DNA of 64,000 nucleotides from Duganella callida (GTDB taxonomy: Bacteria; Pseudomonadota; Gammaproteobacteria; Burkholderiales; Burkholderiaceae_D). The stretch lies in assembly GCF_004614165.1 (NCBI RefSeq), contig NZ_SPVG01000146.1, forward strand, positions 1 through 64,000. Reading direction: 5' to 3'. The notes under the pieces were generated by a model, which was not told the DNA's origin, ran no database searches, and saw only the letters and a program-made list of their open reading frames with translations. Position 1 is the stretch's first letter. The number at the start of each line of letters is the position of its first letter. Shown here piece by piece: positions 37,761-47,274 of this stretch. Position numbers and translations under genes: made by a program.

Positions 37761-38003
37761 TTAGTCGCGTTTGGTGTGCGGTTGCGGCTGCGCCTGGGCG
37801 TCGCTGCGCGGTTTCTGCACGCCGCGCTGGTTGTGCAGGTCGGTGTCGACCAGGCCGCTGTCGATGTCGGTGGCGGCCTGCTGGATGATGCTGTGCTGTT
37901 TGTTGCCCTGCAGCGCATCGGGCGCTTCATCGCGCTCGTGCGGCATGCGCTTGACGCCATCGTCCTTTACTTTGGCGTCGGTATTGACGTGCTGGTCTTT
38001 CAT
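37761..38003 (-). CDS. Small hydrophilic hypothetical protein
   Basis: An 80-residue protein with no signal, very rich in Asp, Lys, Gln and Asn (MKDQHVNTDAKVKDDGVKRM ...). It looks intrinsically disordered. The start at 38003 has GGAGG at the right spacing; further ATGs upstream do not. It precedes the sorbosone-dehydrogenase-like gene by 15 bp and probably shares its transcript. No family is recognised. Confidence 0.6.
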   Translation of the reverse strand: MKDQHVNTDAKVKDDGVKRMPHERDEAPDALQGNKQHSIIQQAATDIDSGLVDTDLHNQRGVQKPRSDAQAQPQPHTKRD

Positions 38004-38069
38004 GACGGCCTCCATGTGGTTGCGGTCCATCTTAGCGGGTTGGGTTCGGGGCGGTCGCCAGATTGAATT

Positions 38070-38098
38070 TTGACAACTTCGGAGCGAAGTCGTTTATC
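38070..38098 (+). promoter_or_regulatory. Sigma-70 promoter with an operator-like palindrome in its spacer
   Basis: TTGACA (38070-38075) is 17 bp from TTTATC (38093-38098). The spacer holds ACTTCG-GAG-CGAAGT (38076-38090), a 6-bp inverted repeat centred between the two boxes, as expected for a repressor site. It precedes the DUF3667 gene. Confidence 0.45.
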
Positions 38099-38132
38099 AT
38101 TCAGAGCACCTTCCATCGTCAGGATTTCTTGC

Positions 38133-39158
38133 ATGAGCCACGCTGTCCCGCTGTCGAACTGCGCCAACTGTGAAACGCCGCTGAGCGGCCATTACTGCTC
38201 CCACTGCGGCCAGGAGGCGGTGCTGCATGCGGCCAGCACGCGCGAATTCCTGCACGAGTTCATCGGCCACTATGTGGCGCTGGAAGGCAAGCTGTGGGGC
38301 TCGCTGCGCCGGTTGATCCTCAAGCCGGGCGAGCTGACCAACGAATACATCCGCGGCCGGCGGGTACGCTACGTGCAGCCGCTGCGGCTGTACCTGACCT
38401 TCAGCGTGCTGTTCTTCGCGCTGCTGAAGTTCGGCGGCGGCGAGCATGAAGAGACCAAGGTCGAGGGCGACACCACGGCCGCCAGGGTGGTGGCGCCGGC
38501 CCGCGTGCTGGCCGACACCGCCGCACGCGAAGTCCGATCGGCCACGCCGCAAGATCCGGCCGAGGCAAGCAGCCGCGCAGCGGCGGAAACGGCGGTGGGG
38601 GCCGCCATGAAGGACATGGGCGAGGCAGACGCCAAGTCCGAAGCCCGCGCCGCCAAGGCCATCGAGATCGACAAGCACGACAACATCAGCGAGGAATACA
38701 TCGACGGCCAGCTGGCCGGCTGGCCCACGCTGCGGCATCAGTGGCATGCGTTCAACCAGCTGCCGGCCGAGGAACAGCTGAAAGCCTTCAAGAACGGCAT
38801 GCTGCACTACGCGCCGTACGCAATCTTTTGCCTGATGCCGGTGTTCGCGCTGTTCCTCAAGGTGCTGTACCTGGGCTCGGGGCGCGGCTTCGGCGAGCAT
38901 ATGCTGTTCGCGCTGCACACCAACGCCTTCGCCTTCCTGATCTTCAGCGTGATCCTGTTCGCGCATTACGGCCTGCTGCAGTTTGCGCTGTGGTGCTGGA
39001 TGATCGCCTATCTGCCGTGGGCCATGCGCCGCGTCTACCACAAGGGCCGCTTCGGCACCTTCTGGCGCTGGGTGCTGCTGATGCTGGCCTATCTGATCGC
39101 GCTGATGCTGGCGATCATGGCGTCGGCGGCGCTGGGCGTGATGACGGTGGGCCACTGA
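38133..39158 (+). CDS. DUF3667 domain-containing membrane protein
   Basis: The 341-residue protein has an N-terminal zinc ribbon (CANCETPLSGHYCSHCGQ, residues 10-27) followed by the DUF3667 core (LEGKLWGSLRRLILKPGELTNEYIRGRRVRYV, then the first membrane helix LYLTFSVLFFALLKF). A charged Ala-rich loop (about 105-200) precedes four C-terminal membrane helices. The function of the family is unknown. It ends just before the nadK control region. Confidence 0.87.
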   Translation: MSHAVPLSNCANCETPLSGHYCSHCGQEAVLHAASTREFLHEFIGHYVALEGKLWGSLRRLILKPGELTNEYIRGRRVRYVQPLRLYLTFSVLFFALLKFGGGEHEETKVEGDTTAARVVAPARVLADTAAREVRSATPQDPAEASSRAAAETAVGAAMKDMGEADAKSEARAAKAIEIDKHDNISEEYIDGQLAGWPTLRHQWHAFNQLPAEEQLKAFKNGMLHYAPYAIFCLMPVFALFLKVLYLGSGRGFGEHMLFALHTNAFAFLIFSVILFAHYGLLQFALWCWMIAYLPWAMRRVYHKGRFGTFWRWVLLMLAYLIALMLAIMASAALGVMTVGH

Positions 39159-39189
39159 GCGTCATCCCCTTGCTCCGCTTGCATTGAGC

Positions 39190-39207
39190 ACTGTTTAAAT
39201 GTACAGT
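39190..39207 (+). promoter_or_regulatory. LexA (SOS) box upstream of nadK-recN
   Basis: ACTGTTTAAATGTACAGT is a palindromic match to the LexA consensus CTGT-N8-ACAG (39191-39206). The central TTAAAT could serve as the -10 box, so LexA binding would block RNA polymerase. RecN is a classical SOS gene, and here the box lies before nadK, the first gene of the nadK-recN unit, 87 bp from its start. Confidence 0.75.
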
Positions 39208-39293
39208 GGCGACGCCAGCGGAGGATGGCACAAGGCGGCGTTATGGGTTAACCTGCTGCGTGTCGCCGCCCATGGCCCCTAGCCGAGATTTTT

Positions 39294-40202
39294 ATGACCG
39301 CCACCCACGCTGTTTTCCACACCATTGCCCTGGTCGTGCGCCAGAATACCGACGGCATCGCCGAACCGGTGCGCAGCCTGGTCGACTTCCTGCAGCAGGG
39401 CGGCTATCAGGTGGTGTTCGAGGAGCAGACCGCCGCGCACCTCGACCTGCGCTTCGATGACGTGCAGGTGATGGACGCCGCCGCCATCGGCGCCAGCTGC
39501 GACGCCGCCATCGTCATGGGCGGCGACGGCACCATGCTCGGCATCGCGCGCCAGCTGGCGCCGTTCGATGTGCCGCTGATCGGCATCAACCAGGGCCGGC
39601 TGGGTTTCATGACCGACATTCCGCTGGAAGGCATGCTGGACGTGCTGGCGCGTATCCTCAGCGGCAGCTACAAGGCCGAGCGCCGCACCCTGCTGGAAGG
39701 CAGTGTGCTGCGCAACGACGTCTCGATTCACGTCGGCATGGCGGTCAACGACGTGGTGGTCTCGCGCGGCACCGGCGCCGGCATGGCCGAGTTGCGCGTC
39801 GAGGTCGACGGCCAGTTCATGTACAACCAGCGCTCCGATGGCCTGATCATTTCGACCGCGACCGGCTCCACCGCCTACGCGCTGTCCGCCGGCGGACCGC
39901 TGCTGCATCCGTCGCTGGGCGGCATCGTGCTGGTGCCGATCGCGCCGCATGCGCTGTCCAACCGCCCCATCGTGCTGCCGGAATCGAGCGAGATCGTGGT
40001 CGAGATCATGCGCGGGCGCGATGTCAGCGTCAATTTTGATATGCAAACCTTCGCCAGCCTGCAGACGCAGGACCGCATCGTGATCCGGCGTTCGCCGCAC
40101 ACGATCAGTTTCCTGCATCCGGACGGCTGGAGCTACTACCACACGCTGCGCGAAAAGCTGCACTGGAACGAGTATCCGTCCGGTGAGGGCAAACTCAACT
40201 AA
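39294..40202 (+). CDS. nadK: NAD kinase
   Basis: The 302-residue enzyme phosphorylates NAD to NADP with ATP. It has the catalytic GGDGTML motif ([15 protein letters not shown]), [11 protein letters not shown] and the [13 protein letters not shown] nucleotide-binding region of the family. RecN follows 14 bp after its stop, so the two are co-transcribed. The LexA box upstream puts both under SOS control, which would raise NADP supply during DNA damage (inference). In related genomes hrcA often precedes nadK; it is not here. Confidence 0.95.
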   Translation: MTATHAVFHTIALVVRQNTDGIAEPVRSLVDFLQQGGYQVVFEEQTAAHLDLRFDDVQVMDAAAIGASCDAAIVMGGDGTMLGIARQLAPFDVPLIGINQGRLGFMTDIPLEGMLDVLARILSGSYKAERRTLLEGSVLRNDVSIHVGMAVNDVVVSRGTGAGMAELRVEVDGQFMYNQRSDGLIISTATGSTAYALSAGGPLLHPSLGGIVLVPIAPHALSNRPIVLPESSEIVVEIMRGRDVSVNFDMQTFASLQTQDRIVIRRSPHTISFLHPDGWSYYHTLREKLHWNEYPSGEGKLN

Positions 40203-40216
40203 CCACACACCATCAC

Positions 40217-41869
40217 ATGCTGCGTACCCTGTCCATCCGTGATTTCGTTATTGTCGATACCATCGAACTGGAATTTTCAGCCGGCTTCACCGTGTTCACC
40301 GGCGAGACCGGGGCAGGCAAATCGATCCTGATCGATGCGCTGACGCTGGCGCTGGGCGGCCGCGGCGACGCCAGCGTGGTGCGCGAAGGCGCGGCCAAGG
40401 CCGACATCACGGCGGATTTCGCCGTCAGCGCGCAGGCGCGCGCGTGGCTGGCGACGCATGAATTCGCGGCCGAGGAGGACGGCGCGCTGCTGCGCCGCGT
40501 GATCGACAACGCCGGCCGCAGCAAGGCCTACATCAACGGCATCGCGGCCACGGCGGCGCAGCTGCGCGAGCTGGGCGACCTGCTGGTCGACATCCACGGC
40601 CAGCACGCGCACCAGTCGTTGATGAAGACCGATGCGCAGCGCGCGCTGCTGGACGGTCAGGCCGGCGCCGATGGCGAAGCGAAGGCGGTGTCTGTCGCGT
40701 ACAAGGCGTGGCGCGCGTTGGCGCGGCAGCTGGAGGAATTCGAGACCAACGCGGCCAATGTGCTGTATGAACGCGAGCGCCTGGAATGGCAGGTCAACGA
40801 GCTGGAAAAGCTGGCGGTCAAGCCGGGCGAGTGGGCGGAGGTCAGCAATGAGCAGAGCCGTTTGTCGCACGCGGCCAGTCTGCTGGAGGGCGCGCAGGAA
40901 GCGCTGGCGGTGATCTCTGAAGCGGAAGATCATCCGATCCTGTCGCAGTTGTCGTCGCTGAACCAGAAGCTGGGCAAGCTGGCCGACATCGACAGCGGCC
41001 TGCGCGCGGTGGTGGAGCTGATCGAGCCGGCGCGCATCCAGCTGCAGGAAGCGGTGTATGCGCTCAACGATTATCTCGACCGCGTCGATCTGGACCCGCA
41101 GCGCCTGCGCACGGTGGAAGCGCGCATGGACGCGATCCACTCGGCGGCGCGCAAGTTCCGTGTGCCGGAAGAGCAGCTGCACGAAGAACACGCCAAGCTG
41201 GCGTCGCGCCTGGCGCAACTGGCCGATGCCACCGATCTGGAAGGCTTGCGCAAGCAGGAAGAAAAGCTGAAGGCCGCGTATCTGGGCGAGGCGCAGCGGT
41301 TGTCGGCCACGCGCGCGCGCGCCGCCGGGCAGCTGGGCGCCGCCGTCACCAGGGCGATGCAGGAACTGAACATGACCGGCGGCCGTTTCGAGGTGGCGTT
41401 GCATCCGTGCGAGCCGGCGGCGTACGGCGTCGAGCAGGTCGAATTCCTGGTGGCCGGCCATGCCGGCGTAGCGGCACGGCCACTGGCCAAGGTGGCGTCG
41501 GGCGGCGAGCTGGCGCGCATCTCGCTGGCGATCTCGGTGATCACCTCCAACGCCACCACGGTACCGACGCTGATCTTCGACGAGGTGGACAGCGGCATCG
41601 GCGGCGGCGTGGCGGAAGTGGTCGGCCGTCTGCTGCGTCGTCTGGGGCAGGAGCGCCAGGTGCTGTGCGTGACCCACTTGCCGCAGGTGGCGAGTCAGGC
41701 TGGCCAGCACTTCCAGGTCGCCAAGGGCACGCTGGACAACGGCAAGACCGCCTCGCGCATCGACGTGCTGGACGCCAAATCGCGCGTCGAAGAAATCGCC
41801 CGCATGCTGGGCGGTCTGGAGATCACCGCCACCACCCGCAAACACGCCCGCGAGCTGCTGGCTTCTTGA
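40217..41869 (+). CDS. recN: DNA repair protein RecN
   Basis: The 550-residue SMC-like ATPase has Walker A GETGAGKSILIDAL near residue 30, a long central coiled coil (about 150-370), an ABC signature in ASGGELARISLAI and Walker B LIFDEVDSGIGGG. RecN acts in recombinational repair of double-strand breaks. It is co-transcribed with nadK behind the LexA box. Length and motifs are normal. Confidence 0.96.
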   Translation: MLRTLSIRDFVIVDTIELEFSAGFTVFTGETGAGKSILIDALTLALGGRGDASVVREGAAKADITADFAVSAQARAWLATHEFAAEEDGALLRRVIDNAGRSKAYINGIAATAAQLRELGDLLVDIHGQHAHQSLMKTDAQRALLDGQAGADGEAKAVSVAYKAWRALARQLEEFETNAANVLYERERLEWQVNELEKLAVKPGEWAEVSNEQSRLSHAASLLEGAQEALAVISEAEDHPILSQLSSLNQKLGKLADIDSGLRAVVELIEPARIQLQEAVYALNDYLDRVDLDPQRLRTVEARMDAIHSAARKFRVPEEQLHEEHAKLASRLAQLADATDLEGLRKQEEKLKAAYLGEAQRLSATRARAAGQLGAAVTRAMQELNMTGGRFEVALHPCEPAAYGVEQVEFLVAGHAGVAARPLAKVASGGELARISLAISVITSNATTVPTLIFDEVDSGIGGGVAEVVGRLLRRLGQERQVLCVTHLPQVASQAGQHFQVAKGTLDNGKTASRIDVLDAKSRVEEIARMLGGLEITATTRKHARELLAS

Positions 41870-41890
41870 TATCGCGCAGACACTCCCTGA

Positions 41891-42001
41891 GATCTGGCGG
41901 CGCTGGAAACCCGCTTGCTGAAGTGGTTCATTGCGACAGCTTTTGCACTCGCCGCCGTGATGGGGCCGATTGCCGTCGCGGTTGCCAAGCTTATACATTA
42001 A
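41891..42001 (+). pseudogene. C-terminal remnant of a small coiled-coil/membrane protein (DUF1640-like)
   Basis: In one frame this gap reads LAALETRLLKWFIATAFALA, then AVMGPIAVAVAKLIH and TAA (41999-42001), with an in-frame TGA directly before it (41888-41890). A charged helix followed by a single C-terminal membrane helix is the end pattern of DUF1640/CCDC90-like proteins, which belong to mobile or strain-variable genes. There is no start codon. I see it as a leftover of a gene between recN and hemH; the family assignment is tentative. Confidence 0.4.
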
Positions 42002-42035
42002 GATAGTGGCTGACGGTAATTACCTACAGCCACTC

Positions 42036-43145
42036 ATGACCTTCCAAACCGAACCTTCCCACAAGCACGGCACTGTCAGCCGCAGCGCCATCGTCCTGGT
42101 CAACCTGGGCACGCCCGATGCGCCGACCCGTTCCGCCGTACGCCGCTATCTCAAGCAGTTCCTGTCCGATCCGCGGGTGGTGGAGATTCCCAAGGCTATC
42201 TGGTGGTTCATCCTCAACCTGATCATCCTGCCGTTCCGCTCGGGCCAGTCGGCCAAGAAATATGCGTCGATCTGGACCGAGGAGGGCTCGCCGCTGCGGA
42301 CCTACACCGCCGGGCAGGCCAGGCAGCTGCATGCCGCGCTGGCGGCGCGCGGCCACAAGGACCTGACCGTGGCGATGGCCATGCGCTACGGCTCGCCGTC
42401 GCTGCCCGAGGTGCTGGCCAAGCTGAAGACCGACGGCTGCGAGCGCATCCTGCTGCTGCCGGCGTATCCGCAATACTCGGGCACCACCACCGGTTCGATC
42501 TACGACGCCGTATTCCAGCACTACGGCTCGGTGCGCAACATCCCCGAGCTGCGCTTCGTACGCAATTACCACGACCATGAGGGGTATATCCGCGCCCTGC
42601 GGCAATCGGTGCTCAATCACTGGGAGCAGCATGGGCGGCCGGACAAGCTGGTGATGTCCTTCCACGGCGTGCCCAAGCGCACATTGATGCTTGGCGATCC
42701 CTACCACTGCGAATGCCTGAAAACCGCGCGCCTGCTGGCCGCCGCCTTGAAACTCAAGCCGGAGCAGTACGTGGTCAGTTTCCAGTCGCGCTTCGGCAAG
42801 GCCGAGTGGCTGCAGCCGTACACGGCGCCCACCGTGATCCAGCTGGCGCGCGACGGCGTCAAGCGCATCGACGTGATCTGCCCCGGTTTCATCAGCGACT
42901 GCCTGGAAACGCTGGAAGAAATCTCGATGGAAGTGCGCCACGACTTCATCTCCAACGGCGGCCAGGACTTCCACTACATTCCCTGCCTGAACGCCGCGCC
43001 GGCCTGGATCGGCGCGCTGGCCGAGATCGCCGAGCAGCACATCATCGGCTGGCCGACCCAGCTGGCTCCGTCCGAGCGCGAGCAGCGCAAGAAAGACGCC
43101 GAAACCGGCCGTACCGCCGCCCTGCAACTCGGCGCCGCCGACTGA
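42036..43145 (+). CDS. hemH: Ferrochelatase
   Basis: The 369-residue enzyme inserts Fe(II) into protoporphyrin IX as the last step of heme synthesis. It has IVLVNLGTPDAPT at the start, the active-site His in VMSFHGVPKRT, the catalytic Glu in CPGFISDCLETLEEI and LPAYPQYSGTTTGS. The start at 42036 is chosen because the family begins shortly before SAIVLVNLGTP; an earlier in-frame ATG (41970) lies in the remnant region. It keeps the conserved place between recN and grpE. Confidence 0.95.
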   Translation: MTFQTEPSHKHGTVSRSAIVLVNLGTPDAPTRSAVRRYLKQFLSDPRVVEIPKAIWWFILNLIILPFRSGQSAKKYASIWTEEGSPLRTYTAGQARQLHAALAARGHKDLTVAMAMRYGSPSLPEVLAKLKTDGCERILLLPAYPQYSGTTTGSIYDAVFQHYGSVRNIPELRFVRNYHDHEGYIRALRQSVLNHWEQHGRPDKLVMSFHGVPKRTLMLGDPYHCECLKTARLLAAALKLKPEQYVVSFQSRFGKAEWLQPYTAPTVIQLARDGVKRIDVICPGFISDCLETLEEISMEVRHDFISNGGQDFHYIPCLNAAPAWIGALAEIAEQHIIGWPTQLAPSEREQRKKDAETGRTAALQLGAAD

Positions 43146-43272
43146 AAAGCAACATTTCCATTCCTCCCACGCCGTCACCCGATAATCAGCACTTGCGGGT
43201 GACGAGTGCCAGCCTGTTAAAATAGCCGCCTGATTACTGCCGATGTTGTTTAAACGACAGGCGCAAAAAGCC

Positions 43273-43301
43273 CTTGAAAAAAGTAGGTTACTGCCCCATT
43301 T
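43273..43301 (+). promoter_or_regulatory. Sigma-32 heat-shock promoter of grpE
   Basis: CTTGAAA (43273-43279) and CCCCATTT (43294-43301) with a 14-bp spacer match the RpoH consensus fully. It lies 58 bp upstream of the grpE start. Confidence 0.82.
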
Positions 43302-43358
43302 GCTGCCACATCGGTAAGAAAAGTAATGTCAAACTAATACGATTGTAGGAGTCTCTAG

Positions 43359-43913
43359 ATGCAAGATCAGGAAAACCAGGCCGTACCCCCTAATCCAGAG
43401 GCGGCAGAAGCCGCTGCGTCGGCCCCACCATCGACCCCGGAACAGGCGCAGCAGCAGTCGCTGGAAGAGCAACTGTCGGCCACCGAAGCCAAGCTGGCCG
43501 AGATGCACGACGCGTTCATGCGCGCCAAAGCCGACGGGGAAAACATCCGCCGCCGCGCTCAGGAAGACGTGAGCAAGGCCCATAAATTTGCCGTGGAAAG
43601 CTTCGCCGAAGCGCTGGTGCCGGTCAAGGACAGCCTGGAAATGGCGCTGAAAGTCGAGGCGCCGACCCTGGAATCGCTGAAGGAAGGCGTGGAAATGACG
43701 CTGAAGCAGCTGTCCGCCGCGTTCGAGCGCAACCGCCTGGTGGAAATCGTGCCGCAACAGGGCGAAAAGCTGGACCCGAACAAGCACCAGGCCGTGGCCG
43801 TCGTGCCGGCCGAGCAGGAAGCCAACACGGTGGTTGCCGTGTTGCAGAAAGGTTATATGATCGCCGACCGCCTGCTGCGCCCGGCCATCGTCACCGCCGC
43901 GCAGGCAAAGTAA
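43359..43913 (+). CDS. grpE: Nucleotide exchange factor GrpE
   Basis: The 184-residue protein has an acidic, Glu/Gln/Ala-rich N-terminal tail, a long coiled coil (about 35-90, with [21 protein letters not shown]) and the C-terminal beta-domain with [17 protein letters not shown]. It speeds ADP release from DnaK. It has its own sigma-32 promoter and is followed by dnaK, which carries a second one. Confidence 0.96.
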   Translation: MQDQENQAVPPNPEAAEAAASAPPSTPEQAQQQSLEEQLSATEAKLAEMHDAFMRAKADGENIRRRAQEDVSKAHKFAVESFAEALVPVKDSLEMALKVEAPTLESLKEGVEMTLKQLSAAFERNRLVEIVPQQGEKLDPNKHQAVAVVPAEQEANTVVAVLQKGYMIADRLLRPAIVTAAQAK

Positions 43914-43940
43914 ATACTATTGCGGCGATAGTTTCAAGCT

Positions 43941-43968
43941 CTTGAAAAGATAGCCGTTTTCCACATAT
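43941..43968 (+). promoter_or_regulatory. Sigma-32 heat-shock promoter of dnaK
   Basis: CTTGAAA (43941-43947) and CCACATAT (43961-43968), spacer 13 bp, match the RpoH consensus with one change in the -10 element. It lies 38 bp upstream of the dnaK start. Confidence 0.68.
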
Positions 43969-44006
43969 TAGTACCATCTGAACTCTAGCAAATAAGGAAG
44001 AACATC

Positions 44007-45950
44007 ATGGGTAGAATTATCGGTATCGATCTGGGAACCACCAACTCCTGCGTTGCCATCATGGAAAATGGCACACCTAAGGTCATCGAGAATGCCGAAG
44101 GCGCACGCACGACGCCATCTATCATTGCTTATCAAGAAGATGGTGAAATCCTGGTGGGCTCGCCGGCAAAACGCCAGGCGGTGACCAACCCGAAAAACAC
44201 GCTGTTCGCCGTCAAGCGCCTGATCGGCCGCAAGTTCGACGAGAAGGAAGTGCAGAAGGACATCGGCCTGATGCCTTACTCGATCACCAAGGCCGACAAC
44301 GGCGACGCCTGGGTCGGCGTGCGCGACAAGAAACTGGCGCCACCGCAAATCTCGGCGGAAGTGCTGCGCAAGATGAAGAAAACCGCGGAAGACTACCTGG
44401 GTGAGGAAGTCACCGAGGCCGTCATCACCGTGCCGGCCTACTTCAACGACTCGCAGCGCCAGGCCACCAAGGATGCCGGCCGTATCGCCGGTCTGGACGT
44501 CAAGCGCATCATCAACGAGCCGACTGCGGCCGCGCTGGCCTTCGGCCTGGACAAAACGGAAAAGGGCGACCGCAAGATCGCCGTGTACGACCTGGGCGGC
44601 GGTACCTTCGACGTCTCGATCATTGAAATCGCCGACGTGGATGGCGAAAAGCAGTTCGAAGTGCTGTCGACCAACGGCGACACCTTCCTGGGCGGCGAAG
44701 ACTTCGACCAGCGCGTGATCGACTACATCATCGACGAATTCAAGAAGATCAACGGCCTGGACCTGAAGAAGGACCCGATCGCGCTGCAGCGTATCAAGGC
44801 ATCGGCCGAGCGCGCCAAGATCGAACTGTCGTCGTCGCAGCAGACCGAGATCAACGAGCCGTACATCGCCATGGCGAACGGCGCGCCGGTCCACCTGACC
44901 CTGAAGATGACCCGCGCCAAGCTGGAATCGCTGGTGGAAGAGTTGATCAACGCCACCATCGAGCCATGCCGCATCGCCATCAAGGACGCCGGCGTGAAAG
45001 TGTCGGACATCGATGACATCATCCTGGTCGGCGGCATGACCCGTATGCCGAAGGTGCAGGAAAAGGTCAAGGAGTTCTTCGGCAAGGATCCACGCAAGGA
45101 CGTGAACCCGGACGAAGCCGTGGCCGTCGGCGCCGCCATCCAGGGCTCCGTGCTGTCGGGCGAGCGCAAGGACCTGCTGCTGCTGGACGTGACCCCGCTG
45201 TCGCTGGGCATCGAAACCCTGGGCGGCGTGATGACCAAGATGATCCAGAAGAACACCACGATTCCGACCAAGTTCTCGCAGGTGTTCTCGACCGCGGACG
45301 ACAACCAGCCTGCCGTGACCATCAAGGTCTACCAGGGCGAGCGTGAAATCGCGGCCGGCAACAAGAGCCTGGGCGAATTCAATCTGGAAGGCATCCCGCC
45401 GGCGCCACGCGGCACGCCGCAGATCGAAGTGACCTTCGACATCGACGCCAACGGTATTCTGCACGTGGGCGCCAAGGACAAGGCCACCGGCAAGGAAAAC
45501 AAGATCACCATCAAGGCCAACTCCGGTCTGACCGAAGATGAAATCCAGAAGATGGTGAAGGACGCCGAGCTGAACGCCGAGGAAGACAAGAAGGTCAAGG
45601 AACTGGCCGAGTCGCGCAACCAGGCCGACGCGCTGGTGCACTCGACCCGCAAGTCGCTGACCGAGTACGGCGACAAGCTGGACGCCGGCGAGAAAGAAAA
45701 GATCGAAGCCGCGATCACCGACCTGGAAGGTTCGATCAAGTCGGGCGACAAGGCCGACATCGACGCCAAGGTGGCCGCACTGTCGACCGCTTCGCAGAAG
45801 CTGGGCGAGAAGATGTACGCTGACATGCAGGCCCAGCAGGCCGCCGGCGGCGCCGACGCGGGCGCCGCGCCAGGCGCCGGCGCCGAGCAGGCCAAGCAGC
45901 AGGACGACGTGGTCGATGCCGACTTCAAGGAAGTAAAAGACAGCAAGTAA
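44007..45950 (+). CDS. dnaK: Chaperone protein DnaK (Hsp70)
   Basis: The 647-residue Hsp70 has the actin-like ATPase ([38 protein letters not shown]), the linker and substrate domain (about 385-540), the helical lid, an Ala/Gly-rich tail and the C-terminal [11 protein letters not shown] end. It folds and disaggregates proteins with DnaJ and GrpE. It is transcribed from its own sigma-32 promoter and followed by a terminator, with dnaJ restarting after it. Confidence 0.97.
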   Translation: MGRIIGIDLGTTNSCVAIMENGTPKVIENAEGARTTPSIIAYQEDGEILVGSPAKRQAVTNPKNTLFAVKRLIGRKFDEKEVQKDIGLMPYSITKADNGDAWVGVRDKKLAPPQISAEVLRKMKKTAEDYLGEEVTEAVITVPAYFNDSQRQATKDAGRIAGLDVKRIINEPTAAALAFGLDKTEKGDRKIAVYDLGGGTFDVSIIEIADVDGEKQFEVLSTNGDTFLGGEDFDQRVIDYIIDEFKKINGLDLKKDPIALQRIKASAERAKIELSSSQQTEINEPYIAMANGAPVHLTLKMTRAKLESLVEELINATIEPCRIAIKDAGVKVSDIDDIILVGGMTRMPKVQEKVKEFFGKDPRKDVNPDEAVAVGAAIQGSVLSGERKDLLLLDVTPLSLGIETLGGVMTKMIQKNTTIPTKFSQVFSTADDNQPAVTIKVYQGEREIAAGNKSLGEFNLEGIPPAPRGTPQIEVTFDIDANGILHVGAKDKATGKENKITIKANSGLTEDEIQKMVKDAELNAEEDKKVKELAESRNQADALVHSTRKSLTEYGDKLDAGEKEKIEAAITDLEGSIKSGDKADIDAKVAALSTASQKLGEKMYADMQAQQAAGGADAGAAPGAGAEQAKQQDDVVDADFKEVKDSK

Positions 45951-45956
45951 GCGTCA

Positions 45957-45974
45957 TTCCCGCGCATGCGGGAA
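45957..45974. repeat. Short palindrome of the GTCATTCCCGCG type (REP-like)
   Basis: TTCCCGC-GCAT-GCGGGAA directly after the dnaK stop, preceded by GTCA. This is the widespread proteobacterial intergenic palindrome. It is the only copy I noticed here, so the element family is inferred from general knowledge. Confidence 0.4.
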
Positions 45975-45978
45975 CGGC

Positions 45979-46024
45979 AAGCCGAGCCGTGTGGCCGTGT
46001 GAGCGGTGCCGGCTCGGCTTTTTC
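45979..46024 (+). terminator. Terminator after dnaK
   Basis: AAGCCGAGCC (45979-45988) pairs perfectly with GGCTCGGCTT (46011-46020), followed by TTT. It lies 28 bp past the dnaK stop and leaves 41 bp before dnaJ, so dnaJ may depend on read-through. Confidence 0.7.
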
Positions 46025-46065
46025 GCATAAACAGTACAGAGTAAATAGCAAGGTCCCGACCAACT

Positions 46066-47187
46066 ATGGCAAAGCGTGATTTCTACGAGATACTGGGTGT
46101 CTCCAAAAGCGCGTCGGAAGACGAGATCAAGAAGGCCTACCGCAAACTGGCCATGAAATACCATCCGGACCGCAATCCGGACAGCAAGGAGGCTGAAGAG
46201 AAATTCAAGGAAGTCAAGGAAGCCTACGAGATGCTGACCAATCCGGAAAAGCGCGAGGCGTATGACCGCTATGGTCACGCCGGCGTCGATCCGAACATGG
46301 GCGGCGGCGGTGGCGGCTTTGGCGGCGGTTTCGGTGACGCCTTCGGCGACATCTTCGGCGACATCTTTGGCGGCGGCCGCGGCCGCAGCTCGGGGCCGCA
46401 GGTGTACCGCGGCGCCGACCTGCGCTACAACCTCGAAATCACCCTGGAACAGGCCGCGCACGGCTTCGACACCACCATCCGCGTGCCGTCGTGGGACAAG
46501 TGCGATACCTGCCACGGCAGCGGCGCCAAGCCGGGCACCTCGCCGGTCACCTGCACCACCTGCGGCGGTCACGGCCAGGTGCGCATGCAGCAGGGCTTCT
46601 TCAGCATCCAGCAGACCTGCCCGAAATGCCACGGCACCGGCAAGATCATCCCCGAGCCATGCGCCGCCTGCGCCGGCCAGGGCCGCATCAAGCGCAACAA
46701 GACGCTGGAAGTGAAGATCCCGGTGGGCATCGACAACGGCATGCGCATCCGCTCGTCGGGCAACGGCGAACCGGGCACCAACGGCGGGCCGCCGGGCGAC
46801 CTGTACGTGGAGATTCACATCAAGCCGCACGCGGTGTTCCAGCGCGAGGGCGACGACCTGCATTGCGAAATGCCGATCTCGTTCGCCAAGGCGGCGCTGG
46901 GCGGCGAAATCGAGGTGCCGACATTGTCTGGTAAAGTAGCGTTTACGATTCCTGAAGGGACCCAGTCGGGCAAGACCTTCCGCCTGAAGGGCAAGGGCAT
47001 CAAGGGCGTGCGTTCCGGCTTCGCGGGCGATCTGTTCTGCCACGTGGCGGTGGAGACGCCGGTCAAGCTGACCGAGCGTCAGAAGGAACTGCTGCGGGAG
47101 TTCGAGAAATCGACCACCGAAGGCGGCTCCAAGCACAGCCCGCAGACCAAGACCTGGCGCGACAAGGTGAAGGACTTCTTCGAGTAA
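46066..47187 (+). CDS. dnaJ: Chaperone protein DnaJ (Hsp40)
   Basis: The 373-residue type I Hsp40 has a J-domain with the HPD motif in [10 protein letters not shown] (about residues 5-70), a Gly/Phe-rich segment (75-110), four zinc-finger repeats ([32 protein letters not shown]), and C-terminal peptide-binding domains. It delivers clients to DnaK and stimulates its ATPase. A hairpin with a short T-run follows. Confidence 0.97.
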   Translation: MAKRDFYEILGVSKSASEDEIKKAYRKLAMKYHPDRNPDSKEAEEKFKEVKEAYEMLTNPEKREAYDRYGHAGVDPNMGGGGGGFGGGFGDAFGDIFGDIFGGGRGRSSGPQVYRGADLRYNLEITLEQAAHGFDTTIRVPSWDKCDTCHGSGAKPGTSPVTCTTCGGHGQVRMQQGFFSIQQTCPKCHGTGKIIPEPCAACAGQGRIKRNKTLEVKIPVGIDNGMRIRSSGNGEPGTNGGPPGDLYVEIHIKPHAVFQREGDDLHCEMPISFAKAALGGEIEVPTLSGKVAFTIPEGTQSGKTFRLKGKGIKGVRSGFAGDLFCHVAVETPVKLTERQKELLREFEKSTTEGGSKHSPQTKTWRDKVKDFFE

Positions 47188-47217
47188 GTTGCCGTCATCC
47201 GAGCCAGCGAGTATCAG

Positions 47218-47256
47218 GACCGCCGCCATGTCTTCGGGCAGAACGGCGGTCTCTTT
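47218..47256 (+). terminator. Terminator-like hairpin after dnaJ
   Basis: GACCGCCG (47218-47225) pairs with CGGCGGTC (47244-47251), followed by TCTTTA. The stem is perfect but the U-run is weak, and it ends just before the carbonic anhydrase ribosome site. Confidence 0.55.
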
Positions 47257-47274
47257 ATGTACGAGAGGAGCATC

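Noticed and set aside
39159-39293. Possible CIRCE/HrcA element before nadK, as hrcA often precedes nadK in relatives
   Set aside because: No TTAGCACTC-N9-GAGTGCTAA pattern is present; the palindrome there is a LexA box.
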